A DNA stretch of 64,000 nucleotides from Roseovarius sp. MMSF_3281 (GTDB lineage Bacteria > Pseudomonadota > Alphaproteobacteria > Rhodobacterales > Rhodobacteraceae): the NCBI RefSeq assembly GCF_030733685.1, contig NZ_JASHIM010000017.1:1-64000 (forward strand), read 5' to 3'. The notes beneath the pieces were generated by a model. That model made no database searches and was not told the origin of the DNA. It saw only the letters and a program-made list of their open reading frames with translations. Made by a program: the position numbers and the translations under genes. The stretch's first letter is position 1. Every line of letters begins with the position of its first letter. This document shows positions 1-8,036 of the stretch, piece by piece.

Positions 1-236
1 ATCGTCTTGAACTCGCGGATCTTGATATCGTTGTAGGTCGTCCGCGTGCGGGCGGTGACGAGGAGCTTTTCCACGCCGTCGTCAGAGACCACACGCATGA
101 TCCAGACCCCGTAATAGCTGGGACCTTTCTTATGTGCCGACTCCTGGCACAGGATTTCTGCGCTATAGCCGCTTTCCACGAGCTCGCGGAACCTGGCTTC
201 CGTAACCACATTTGGTGCTTCGATGTCCCAGTTCAT
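1..236 (-). CDS. Hypothetical protein, C-terminus cut by window edge
   Basis: An open frame reads from ATG at 236 to the left edge without a stop, about 78 codons. The protein starts MNWDIEAPNVVTEARF and contains a mixed basic/aromatic stretch (SAHKKGPSYYGVWIMRV). No signal peptide or membrane segment is visible and I do not recognise a family. A GGAGAAAG stretch lies upstream, rather far from the ATG. It is separated from the following genes by an AT-richer gap and looks like accessory-replicon gene content. Confidence 0.5.
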   Translation of the reverse strand, partial: MNWDIEAPNVVTEARFRELVESGYSAEILCQESAHKKGPSYYGVWIMRVVSDDGVEKLLVTARTRTTYNDIKIREFKT

Positions 237-404
237 GGCCCGGCTCACGCTTTCTCCAATGGCGCAACCCCAGGCATTCCCACTTGAAGCCCAGAGTTAC
301 GATAGTATATTATCAACCGCAAGATGTAATATCGTGCTTTGGCTGTAGTTTGGTTGCGCAAACACTAGTCTCGGCCAGTGTCCGCGATCAAGGAGATAAC
401 AGGT

Positions 405-698
405 TTGAGAAACCCAAGGTTGACATGCCTGCTCTCATTGCAAGCTATGGCCCTTCTGATCTGCGTTCCCGGGCCGGTTTTGGCGGAATCCTGCTTCGCC
501 CCGCCCCGCCCCTTCCTGCCAAGTGATTCGCAGGCCGCGCGGGACTATGCGGCTATCATCCGCAGCGATTTTGAAAATTACGTCCAGGATATCCAGAGCT
601 ATTTCCGTTGCCTCGACAGCGAACGCGCCCGCGCTTTCGAAGAAGCGCGGGAAGTCAGCGAGGACTATGGCCGATTTCTGCAATTGGTAGGGGATTGA
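405..698 (+). CDS. Small exported hypothetical protein
   Basis: Small exported protein of unknown function, about 97 residues. An upstream GTG at 378 is in frame, but TTG at 405 is preferred because AAGGAG sits at 390-395, nine bases ahead, and the protein then begins with a basic, hydrophobic signal peptide (RNPRLTCLLSLQAMALLICVP) with a likely cleavage after PVLA-ES. The mature part has two Cys (SCFAPP and YFRCLD), possibly a disulfide, and a charged helical tail. It probably acts in the periplasm. No family recognised. Confidence 0.5.
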   Translation: MRNPRLTCLLSLQAMALLICVPGPVLAESCFAPPRPFLPSDSQAARDYAAIIRSDFENYVQDIQSYFRCLDSERARAFEEAREVSEDYGRFLQLVGD

Positions 699-822
699 TG
701 GGCAACCTCGGGAGCATCAGACTAGCAGCCCGTGGAAACCAGACGCCGATAACACTCTCAAATATCTACTTTTTAGATAACAGATTTCATCCGCTAGCGA
801 CGTCACAAAAGGTATGTGACGC

Positions 823-1080
823 GTGGCAAATACAATCAGAAGCAAAGGGCAAGAGGCTTTGTGCCAGGCGTTGGTCGACGCGCGTAAAAACGCGGGCTTG
901 GGCCAGGACGACTTGGCGGACAGGCTCAAGTGCCATCAATCTCTGGTGGCGCGTATTGAGAGCGGTGAACGCCGGATCGACGTGGTCGAGCTGGTCGTTT
1001 TGGCGCGTGCCATCGGCTTTGACCCATTCGAGGTTCTGGCGATCGTCGAAGCCGCCACGGAGCCCGACCACAGGATTTGA
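823..1080 (+). CDS. XRE-family helix-turn-helix regulator
   Basis: Small single-domain DNA-binding protein of 85 residues. A Cro/C1-type HTH spans roughly residues 12-68: ARKNAGLGQDDLADRL, then CHQSLVARIESGERRID and a closing hydrophobic helix VVELVVLARAIGFDP. The start is GTG with AAAAGG at 807-812. Such stand-alone XRE proteins commonly serve plasmid, phage or toxin-antitoxin functions, but no toxin-like partner is next to it. Its target is unknown; the following small gene at 1249 is a possible neighbour in function. Confidence 0.72.
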   Translation: MANTIRSKGQEALCQALVDARKNAGLGQDDLADRLKCHQSLVARIESGERRIDVVELVVLARAIGFDPFEVLAIVEAATEPDHRI

Positions 1081-1248
1081 ACCATTTGATTGATCGAAAA
1101 CACCGGTGCTGGATTCTCCCGGTGTGAAGATCGCTATCACGAGGACAAACAGTAACCGATAATAACCAGGCTCGGCATGCGGTTGCAGCAAGCGATTTAA
1201 GATCCAGGCTGCTGTCCACAACGCCGAATTGCAGGAAGTTAGTAAACA

Positions 1249-1473
1249 GTGAACGAAGATGAGGTCGAAGGCGTCGCGATCGCGAATTTGATCGGGATGG
1301 ATGAGCGTAGTGTTGTCGGGTGGGTGTATCGCTGGAATACGGGCGCGCTGGCGGTGATGTGGGATGTCAATGGCCCGCAGCGGGTTTCAAGGTGTCTGCC
1401 TGACCTCAGTTACGCTGAAAAGCGTGAAATCGACTTCGGTGGATTGACCCAAATTCCAAGGCGTGACAGCTGA
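1249..1473 (+). CDS. Small hypothetical protein
   Basis: A 74-residue frame with GTG start preceded by AGGAAG. It is acidic at the N-terminus (NEDEVEGVAIANLIGMDERS), has a WVYRWNTGALAVMWD core that looks like a small beta-sheet, and a polar C-terminus. No signal peptide or membrane helix. I do not recognise a family. It follows the XRE regulator by about 170 bp of non-coding DNA. It could be spurious, but the composition is protein-like. Confidence 0.4.
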   Translation: MNEDEVEGVAIANLIGMDERSVVGWVYRWNTGALAVMWDVNGPQRVSRCLPDLSYAEKREIDFGGLTQIPRRDS

Positions 1474-1594
1474 CAAGATCAGTCATGACAGCTCGAAGCC
1501 AATCGGGGGTATCTGTGCATAAAGCGGTACCTTGGGTAGAGTTGGCTCGGAGAGTGTCTGCGGCGAATGACGTTTGACAGGCCCCTGGAACGGG

Positions 1595-2350
1595 TCAGTA
1601 ATCAACCTGTTCAAACCCATAGTTACCCGCGTAGTCGCGCCAATCCACGAATACTGATCGATTAAAAACGCGTGGGCAGTTCGACCCCCAGCCTTCGAGC
1701 CCGACATGAGCATCGGGTAGGGCCGTCGGCGCAGATACGGCCCATGAAAATTTGCCCTGCGTGCCGTAGGTGCCAAGATAGACCAGCGCATAGCGTCGGC
1801 ATTGATTATTTTCTCCAGCTTCTTGCTGAGAGGCGAAGCGAACATCAAAAACTCGAATGGATCGGACAAAATTGAACTCTGGTCCGCTGATGTCGATGTC
1901 CGCACGATCTTGATCGAGTCGCAGGGCGAGTTCGACGGGAACGAACTCGTTTGAGGTTTCGTCAACGCTCCAAACGGCCGTTTTTGCCATTACTGCAGGT
2001 GCTTGATGGGTCATGGGAAATGACTGGCGTGGCCGCACATTATCAATCCGGAAGAACGCGTCGAAGGTCCGATTTGTTCCGCTCGGTTGAGGTTCGATCT
2101 CATAGGAGGCGCCCATGGGACAGCGCCAGATTTGTAGTGGCGGTTCCACCGGCCAAGGCGTAATTCGTCGGATGAATTCGGCACGGGCCCGGGCGCAAGG
2201 GACGGACGCGGGCCAGCCGCCAGACAGGCAGAGTAGGATCGCGCAGTCGATCGGGTATGTCTGCGCGCGGGCGGGCATCGGCAAGGAAACGCCCGCAAGG
2301 GCCAGAGCAACAGCGATCGAGGGGAGGAGCTTTTTGAATGAATAACGCAT
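1595..2350 (-). CDS. Exported hypothetical protein
   Basis: Exported protein of about 251 residues. ATG at 2350 is preferred over an in-frame ATG at 2386 because it opens a clean signal peptide (MRYSFKKLLPSIAVALALAG, cleavage likely after ARA-Q). The mature protein has about six Cys, including CAILLC near the N-terminus and a late GWGSNCPRVF, suggesting periplasmic disulfides. No catalytic motif is recognised. The DNA upstream (2387-2434) is short and AT-rich and could hold its promoter. Confidence 0.6.
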   Translation of the reverse strand: MRYSFKKLLPSIAVALALAGVSLPMPARAQTYPIDCAILLCLSGGWPASVPCARARAEFIRRITPWPVEPPLQIWRCPMGASYEIEPQPSGTNRTFDAFFRIDNVRPRQSFPMTHQAPAVMAKTAVWSVDETSNEFVPVELALRLDQDRADIDISGPEFNFVRSIRVFDVRFASQQEAGENNQCRRYALVYLGTYGTQGKFSWAVSAPTALPDAHVGLEGWGSNCPRVFNRSVFVDWRDYAGNYGFEQVDY

Positions 2351-2434
2351 GCTGAGGAGCCTTCGTGACAGGAGTTCAGCATACATACAATAATATACTA
2401 TCGCAACATTAAGTATAACCTCGCATAATGAAGT

Positions 2435-3268
2435 TTATGTTAATTTCCAGGCCTCGCCATCTTGTACCACCCGCGACTCAGACAACAGCTTCTCCAGATG
2501 CGCCGCAACGTTTCGTTCTGCGGCCATTGCGATATGTGGGTCGGTTTTCTGGTAGACGGAAGCGGCGATATTCTGGACCGAATCCGGGGTGTTTGAGAGG
2601 TGGGCGAGGATCTCCGCCTCGCGACGCATGCGGTTGGAAAGCAACCGTTTGACGTAAGGTTGCGGATCCCGGAGTATAGGTCCGTGCCCCGGAAAGTAGA
2701 TCCTATCGTCGCGCTCAATCAGCCGCTGTAGCTGCGCGCAGTAGTCGTGCATGTTTCCGTCAGGGGGGCTGACGATCGAACTGTTCCAACTCATAACGTG
2801 GTCGCCCGTGAAGAGCACTCCGTCAGGTCTCGCGAAACAAAGGTGGTCGCTCGCGTGACCAGGTGTGTGCAGGACGGTAAGACCGGCAATGACCTGTCCG
2901 TCCTCCAGAAACCGGTCAGGTCGAAATGCATCGTCAGGGAATGCCCGTGAGGCATAAACAGGTGCGTCTGTCCGTGCTCGCAGGGCTGGGACGACTCCAA
3001 AATGATCAGAATGGTGGTGTGTGAGCAGAATCCCGGATGGTTTGGCCCCCAAATTTTTGATGATTGCCTCGAAATGTGTACTGTCTTCTGCTGGGCCGGG
3101 GTCGATTATGAACCGACCATCAGGCGTATCAATGATGTAGCTATTTGTCCCGTGGTAGGTCATCTTTCCGGGATTGTTCGCGACGATCCTCAGAATTCCA
3201 GGGGCCAATTCGACTCCCTTCGCGCGGCAAGGCTCCGGCTCTGAGAAAAACATGCTGCTTCTTTTCAT
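2435..3268 (-). CDS. MBL-fold metallo-hydrolase (LACTB2-like)
   Basis: Metallo-beta-lactamase-fold hydrolase, about 277 residues from ATG 3268 (an in-frame upstream ATG lies at 3322). The metal site is visible: LLTHHHSDHFG (HxHxDH), HTPGHASDHL, FTGDHV (bridging Asp) and YFPGHGP. The C-terminal helical part (RMRREAEILAHLSNTPDSV...) is the winged-helix tail of the LACTB2/glyoxalase-II-like branch. Some members hydrolyse thioesters or lactones, so an accessory thioesterase role is possible, but the substrate cannot be read. It follows bioY by about 190 bp and may be separately transcribed. Confidence 0.78.
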   Translation of the reverse strand: MKRSSMFFSEPEPCRAKGVELAPGILRIVANNPGKMTYHGTNSYIIDTPDGRFIIDPGPAEDSTHFEAIIKNLGAKPSGILLTHHHSDHFGVVPALRARTDAPVYASRAFPDDAFRPDRFLEDGQVIAGLTVLHTPGHASDHLCFARPDGVLFTGDHVMSWNSSIVSPPDGNMHDYCAQLQRLIERDDRIYFPGHGPILRDPQPYVKRLLSNRMRREAEILAHLSNTPDSVQNIAASVYQKTDPHIAMAAERNVAAHLEKLLSESRVVQDGEAWKLT

Positions 3269-3418
3269 TGTGTGCGACCAGGTATTGATTGCGAACAATT
3301 TGGTTCGCACAGTTTTGCGCATTGCTCTCGCATGGCGCCGGAAACCTCAGGCTGGCGTCCGGTGCCTGTCAAATCCGGCATCGGACCATTTCAACTTACA
3401 TTGGACCAGGCCCGTATG

Positions 3419-3443
3419 AGACTGAAACAGTCTGATACAGTCT
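3419..3443. repeat. Short inverted/direct repeat downstream of bioY
   Basis: AGACTGAAACAGTCT (3419-3433) is a perfect 6-bp inverted repeat with a 3-nt centre, and CAGTCT recurs at 3438-3443 as a direct repeat. It lies between the bioY stop and the MBL gene. It could be an operator for the MBL gene or a weak hairpin; neither is shown. Confidence 0.35.
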
Positions 3444-3454
3444 TGGGCTGGCAG

Positions 3455-4021
3455 TCACACAGCGCGGCGATTATGGTAAGCAGTATACAGAACTACAGCA
3501 ATTGTCGCCTTCGTCAGATCCCCGAGAAGGAACGGGTAAAGACCGGCGTTCAGCAACTTTTCGCCATAGCCGACAAAGCCACCCAACCAGAGCAGCCCTG
3601 CGCAATACATGACTATCGAACCCAAAAAGACCGCGACAGATGCTCTGAACGCAGGCCGAAGTCCTTGCAGTGCTTGAACAATCCACCCGGCGGCGGCCGC
3701 CGCAAGTGCGAAGCCTACCAAGTATCCGCCTGTGGGACCCGCAATATACGCCGGTCCGGCCAGAGCCGGAGGCGTGCCTGCGAAGACCGGCAGGCCAAGC
3801 AGACCTTCAAAAAGGTATGTCACAACAACAAGACTACTGCGCACCGGCCCCAGGAAAAGGCCCAGACCCAAGACAACCAGGGTTTGTGTAGACATGGGAA
3901 CCGGGTAGAACGGCACCACGATTTTGGCGGATAGTGTCAGAAGAATTGTGCCGACGAGTATTATCGAGATCTCTTGGGTAAGTTTTGCGAGTGTTTGGCT
4001 TTGAGTGGTTTCCAGATTCAT
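3455..4021 (-). CDS. bioY: Biotin transporter BioY
   Basis: S-component of an energy-coupling-factor (or solitary) biotin importer in the inner membrane, 188 residues. About five to six hydrophobic helices are visible. The BioY features are present: SAKIVVPFYPVPMSTQTL near residues 31-48, then the Gly-rich FEGLLGLPVFAG and GPTGGYLVGF. The start has AAGGACG upstream. It sits 48 bp after the ACAD gene as the last member of an operon carrying a biotin-dependent carboxylase, so it probably supplies the cofactor for that enzyme. No BioM/BioN genes are visible. No clear BioR-type site was seen. Confidence 0.93.
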   Translation of the reverse strand: MNLETTQSQTLAKLTQEISIILVGTILLTLSAKIVVPFYPVPMSTQTLVVLGLGLFLGPVRSSLVVVTYLFEGLLGLPVFAGTPPALAGPAYIAGPTGGYLVGFALAAAAAGWIVQALQGLRPAFRASVAVFLGSIVMYCAGLLWLGGFVGYGEKLLNAGLYPFLLGDLTKATIAVVLYTAYHNRRAV

Positions 4022-4069
4022 CTTTTTCGTCCTTGTTTCTGTAGATTGTTACTTTTTTGGATAGTAAGC

Positions 4070-5236
4070 TCACATGCGCTTGGCGACTTCTTCCAACATG
4101 ACTTCGCTCGCCCCGCCGCCGATGGCCTGCACACGGGCATCGCGTGACATGCGTTCCACCGGTGTTTCGCGCATATAACCCATGCCGCCGTGAAACTGGA
4201 CGCAGTCATAAAGCACGCTGTTCACCAGTTCGCCGCAATAGGCTTTGACCATCGAGACCTCTTTCACGCAGTCACCGCCCGCGGCATCCAGACCGGCGGC
4301 GTGATAGACCAGCTGACGTCCTGCAGCGATCCGCGTCTGACAGTCGGCCAGCCGTTGGCGCACGGCCTGCTTGTCCCACAGAACGCCGCCAAAGGCCCTG
4401 CGCTGCTTGACATAATCCACGGTCATGTCCAGCGCGGTTTGCGCTTCGGCACAGGCCATCGCACCCAGCACAATGCGTTCGTTCTGGAAGTTCTTCATTA
4501 CCGAATAGAAACCGCGGTTGACCTCGCCCAAGACGTTTTCGGCCGGGATGCGGACATCTTCGAAGATCAGTTCGGCAGTGTCCGAGCACAGCCAGCCGGT
4601 CTTGTTCAACGCCCGTCCGACCGAAAAGCCCGGCGTGCCTTTTTCGACCGCAAACATGGTGATCCCGCGCGACCCTTTGGCATCGGGATCGGTCTTGGCG
4701 CCGACAAAGTAGAGATCGCCATGCACGCCGTTGGTGATGAACACCTTGGTGCCGTTCAGCACCCAATCCGACCCGTCCCGCACCGCGCGGGTGCGCATGC
4801 CGGCCACGTCCGAGCCCGCGCCCGGCTCGGTCACGGCGACGGCGGTGATCATTTCGCCAGAGGTGATCGACGGCATCCACCGCGCCTTCTGTTCGGGCGT
4901 GCCGACGTTTTCCAGATGCGGCGAGGCCATGTCGGTGTGGACCAGAACCGTGGCCGAGAATCCGCCGAAGGTGGATCGCCCGACCTCTTCGGCCAAAACC
5001 ACGCTGGACATCACGTCCAGCCCCGCGCCGCCATACTGTTCGTCATAGCGCATCCCCAGAACGCCGAGATCACCCATCCGGCGCAGCACGTCGCGGGGCA
5101 CCATGCCCTCCTCCTCCCAGGGCTCGGCCTTGGCGGTCACCTCGGTTTCGATGAACCGGCGCAGCTGGTCGCGGATCAAGTTGAGGTCTTCGTTGAACGG
5201 GCCGGAGGCCGCGGTGATGTTGTCTTGTCTGGTCAT
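4070..5236 (-). CDS. Acyl-CoA dehydrogenase (Liu/Atu operon)
   Basis: FAD-dependent alpha,beta-dehydrogenase of 388 residues. Start ATG 5236 overlaps the upstream carboxylase stop by ATGA, so translation is probably coupled; the longer in-frame extension is rejected. FAD-binding motifs are VTEPGAGSDVAG and WVLNGTKVFITNG; the C-terminal Q/HGGMGYMRETPVER region is intact. The canonical C-terminal Glu position reads AIGGGASEV, and a Glu is instead available in FQNERIVLG, as in isovaleryl- and long-chain-type enzymes. In this operon it would supply the enoyl-CoA substrate of the carboxylase (isovaleryl- or citronellyl-CoA-like acid). Confidence 0.9.
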   Translation of the reverse strand: MTRQDNITAASGPFNEDLNLIRDQLRRFIETEVTAKAEPWEEEGMVPRDVLRRMGDLGVLGMRYDEQYGGAGLDVMSSVVLAEEVGRSTFGGFSATVLVHTDMASPHLENVGTPEQKARWMPSITSGEMITAVAVTEPGAGSDVAGMRTRAVRDGSDWVLNGTKVFITNGVHGDLYFVGAKTDPDAKGSRGITMFAVEKGTPGFSVGRALNKTGWLCSDTAELIFEDVRIPAENVLGEVNRGFYSVMKNFQNERIVLGAMACAEAQTALDMTVDYVKQRRAFGGVLWDKQAVRQRLADCQTRIAAGRQLVYHAAGLDAAGGDCVKEVSMVKAYCGELVNSVLYDCVQFHGGMGYMRETPVERMSRDARVQAIGGGASEVMLEEVAKRM

Positions 5237-7236
5237 GTGTTTTCCTCTGGATCGAGTTTGATAAGTGGGGCGTGCCCGGCAACCGTGTCGCCCGGTGCAC
5301 AATAGATTTCCGTCACTACGCCCGCGACCGGCGCGGGCAGGCTTTGCAACAGCTTCATGGCCTCAAGCACCACAAGCGTGTCACCGGCTTTAACGCGGTC
5401 GCCGCGTGCGACACGCACCTCGGCAACGGCGCCGGGCATGGGTGCGGACAACAGGTCAGCGACGCCAGACCCGCCGGTGGCACGTTGCAGATGCTGGTCT
5501 TCCAGCGTGCGCAGGTCTGTCGCGGTCATTCCGGCAGGGGTTTGCAGGTGCACCCGCCAGTGACCCGGCGCGCGCGCGACATAGGCGGTGCGCGAAAACG
5601 GAACCCCGTCGATGCGTCCGCTCAGACGGCATCCTGTTAAGGCGGCACTCTCGACCGTGATGGTCTGGCCGTCCGGCTGTACGGCTGTCAACACCGACCC
5701 GGAGCCGTTTACGCGGATCGGGTCGTCTTTTGTCGTCTCCCAATAGGATGCTGCACCGGGCCACCCCGCAGGGGCCGTGAGCCGCCATGACCCCAGGCTT
5801 TCCCAGGGCGACGCGCCCGCCGGGGCGAGATGCAGATGCAGCGCCATCGCGGCAAGGGCCATGTCCCGGGGATCAGCGGACGGTTCAGTCCAGCCGCCTG
5901 GAAACATCTCGGGCAGGCCTGAGGTATGGTGCCGGAACGCCTCAAAATCCGGGTGTGTCAGCAACGCGCGCTGATAGGCCAGGTTCAGACCGACGCCACC
6001 GACTGCAAAGGCATCCATTGCGACAACCGCCCGGCGGATCGCACCGGCCCGATCCGGCGCGTGGACGATCAGCTTGGCAATCATCGAATCGTAATGGTGG
6101 CTGACGACCGAGCCTGCCTCGACCCCGGTATCGAGCCGCACGCCGGCGGGCGGAGCCCAAAGGCTGATCTCGCCCGTTTCGGGGCGGAAATTCTCGGCCG
6201 GGTTTTCGGCGGCGATGCGGATTTCAATGGCGTGCCCGTCAAACTGCACATCGCCTTGCGTCAGCGCCAGCGGCTCGCCCCGCGCGATGCGCAACTGCCA
6301 TTCGACCAGATCGATGCCGGTGATCGCCTCGGTCACGGGGTGTTCCACCTGCAACCGGGTATTCATTTCCAGAAAGTAGTATTCACCGCGCCCGGGGTCA
6401 TAGAGGTATTCCACCGTCCCGGCGGAGCGATAGCCGATCGCCTGCGCCAACCGCACCGCTGCCGCACGCATGCGGTCGCGCACAGCCTCGGGAAGATCGG
6501 CGGCGGGGGCTTCTTCGATCAGCTTTTGGTGGTTGCGTTGCAGCGAACAATCGCGGTCGCCCAGATGCAGCACGGTGCCGTGAGTGTCGCCCAGAACCTG
6601 CACTTCGACGTGGCGGGCACGGGGTGCATAGCGTTCGAGGAACACCGCCGGATCGTCGAAGGCGCTCTGCGCTTCGGCCCGGGCAGATGCAATCGCTTCG
6701 GGTGCGTCGCCCGGATCGGAGACCAGCCGCATCCCGCGTCCGCCGCCGCCGGCGCTGGCCTTGACCAGAAAGGGGGTGCCTAGCGCCTCGGCCTCTTGCA
6801 GCAGGCGCGCGTCGGACTGATCCTCGCCTCGATAGCCGGGCAGGACGGGCACGCCTGCGGCTTCGGCGGCAGCCTTGGCCTCGATCTTGGAGCCCATCCG
6901 CGCGATAGCGTCGGGTTCCGGCCCGATGAACACAAGGCCCGCCGCCTCGACCGCCGCCGCGAAACCGGCATTCTCAGACAGAAAACCATAGCCCGGGTGC
7001 ACCGCACACGCGCCCGTCGCCCGCGCGGCCTCAAGGATGGCCTCGACGTTCAAATAACTGACCGACGGGGCGGCCCCACCGATGCAGACGGCATGATCGG
7101 CCTCGGCCACGAAGGGCGCGTCGCGGTCCGCGTCCGAAAACACCGCTACGTTTTCCAGCCCCAGTTTGCGGCACCCGCGCTGGATGCGCCGGGCAATCTC
7201 GCCCCGGTTGGCGATCAGAACGCGGGTGAAGCTCAT
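5233..7236 (-). CDS. Acyl-CoA carboxylase alpha subunit (biotin carboxylase-BCCP fusion)
   Basis: ATP-dependent biotin carboxylase fused to a biotin carrier domain, 667 residues, MCC/GCC/PCC alpha type. The N-terminus RVLIANRGEIARRI, the ATP-grasp Gly-rich loop (KASAGGGGRGMRLV), EMNTRLQVEHPVTE and the C-terminal biotinyl motif VLEAMKLLQ (Lys near residue 628) are all present. ATG 7236 overlaps the crotonase stop by ATGA, which fixes the start. The partner carboxyltransferase is two genes upstream. Together with the hydratase and ACAD this is the layout of methylcrotonyl-CoA carboxylase modules of leucine/isoprenoid breakdown; geranyl-CoA or another 3-methyl-enoyl-CoA is an alternative substrate. 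Confidence 0.92.
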   Translation of the reverse strand: MSFTRVLIANRGEIARRIQRGCRKLGLENVAVFSDADRDAPFVAEADHAVCIGGAAPSVSYLNVEAILEAARATGACAVHPGYGFLSENAGFAAAVEAAGLVFIGPEPDAIARMGSKIEAKAAAEAAGVPVLPGYRGEDQSDARLLQEAEALGTPFLVKASAGGGGRGMRLVSDPGDAPEAIASARAEAQSAFDDPAVFLERYAPRARHVEVQVLGDTHGTVLHLGDRDCSLQRNHQKLIEEAPAADLPEAVRDRMRAAAVRLAQAIGYRSAGTVEYLYDPGRGEYYFLEMNTRLQVEHPVTEAITGIDLVEWQLRIARGEPLALTQGDVQFDGHAIEIRIAAENPAENFRPETGEISLWAPPAGVRLDTGVEAGSVVSHHYDSMIAKLIVHAPDRAGAIRRAVVAMDAFAVGGVGLNLAYQRALLTHPDFEAFRHHTSGLPEMFPGGWTEPSADPRDMALAAMALHLHLAPAGASPWESLGSWRLTAPAGWPGAASYWETTKDDPIRVNGSGSVLTAVQPDGQTITVESAALTGCRLSGRIDGVPFSRTAYVARAPGHWRVHLQTPAGMTATDLRTLEDQHLQRATGGSGVADLLSAPMPGAVAEVRVARGDRVKAGDTLVVLEAMKLLQSLPAPVAGVVTEIYCAPGDTVAGHAPLIKLDPEENT

Positions 7237-8027
7237 TTCACCCGCCATGACGGAACGCCCTTGTTGATGAAACTGTTGATGCCTTCGATACCTTCCTCAG
7301 TCTCCCACGCATCGGCCAGCCGGTCGGCGGTGTAGATCATGTTGGTCTCCAGATCGTGGGACGCGACATAGGCGATCAGCGCCTTGGTATCGGCCACGGC
7401 ACCCGGCGCGGCCTGAAGGTGATCATGCACCACCCGGTTCACCGTGGCGTCCAGGTCGCCCGGCGCGACAACCTCGGTCAACAGACCGATCCGCTCGGCG
7501 CGGGCCGTGTCGAACAACGCCCCAGACAGCATGGTTTCACGCGAATGCACCTTGCCGATGCGGGCCACCACATAAGGCGATATATTCGCGGGCAGAAGGC
7601 CCAGTTTTACCTCGGTCAGACCGAAGCGCGCGCCTTCGGCGCCGATGGTGTAGTCGCAGACGGAGATCATGCCGACACCGCCACCGTAAGCCGGGCCGTT
7701 GATCCTCCCGATCAAGGGTTTGGGCAGCGTGTCAAGACGGCGCAACAGCCGCGCCAGCGTGGCGCTTTGTGCGACCCTTTCACTACGGGTTTTCTCGACA
7801 TTAGAGGCGAACCAGTTGAAATCGCCGCCCGCGCAGAAGCTCTTGCCCGCGCCGGTCAGGACCACAATACGCACATCGTCATCTGCAGCCAGCTTTTCGG
7901 CGGCATCGTATAGCTCTGCGATCAATTCGCCATTCAGCGCATTGTGTTTGTCGGGGCGGTTGAGCGTCAGCGTGGCGACGCCACGCGCATCGGTTTCGAT
8001 AAGGATCGTGTTGTAGGTATTGGTCAA
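7233..8027 (-). CDS. Enoyl-CoA hydratase, methylglutaconyl-CoA hydratase-like
   Basis: Crotonase-fold hydratase of 264 residues. The oxyanion-hole segments are visible: GKSFCAGGDFNWF (residues about 63-75) and NGPAYGGGVGMISVCDY (about 112-128). FGLTEVKLGLLP resembles LiuC/AUH-type methylglutaconyl-CoA hydratases. Its position between the carboxyltransferase (9 bp upstream) and the biotin carboxylase (ATGA overlap) is the classic liu order, so it probably hydrates the product of the carboxylase to a 3-hydroxy-3-methylglutaryl-type thioester. Confidence 0.88.
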   Translation of the reverse strand: MTNTYNTILIETDARGVATLTLNRPDKHNALNGELIAELYDAAEKLAADDDVRIVVLTGAGKSFCAGGDFNWFASNVEKTRSERVAQSATLARLLRRLDTLPKPLIGRINGPAYGGGVGMISVCDYTIGAEGARFGLTEVKLGLLPANISPYVVARIGKVHSRETMLSGALFDTARAERIGLLTEVVAPGDLDATVNRVVHDHLQAAPGAVADTKALIAYVASHDLETNMIYTADRLADAWETEEGIEGINSFINKGVPSWRVK

Positions 8028-8036
8028 CTTGAAGCC

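Noticed and set aside
3455-4069. BioR-type operator near bioY
   Set aside because: The 48-bp gap contains only a loose TTACT...AGTAA repeat that does not match the TTATMKATAA-type box well enough.
4190-5305. Plus-strand open frame of about 370 codons
   Set aside because: Mirror of the ACAD gene on the minus strand with His-rich shadow composition.
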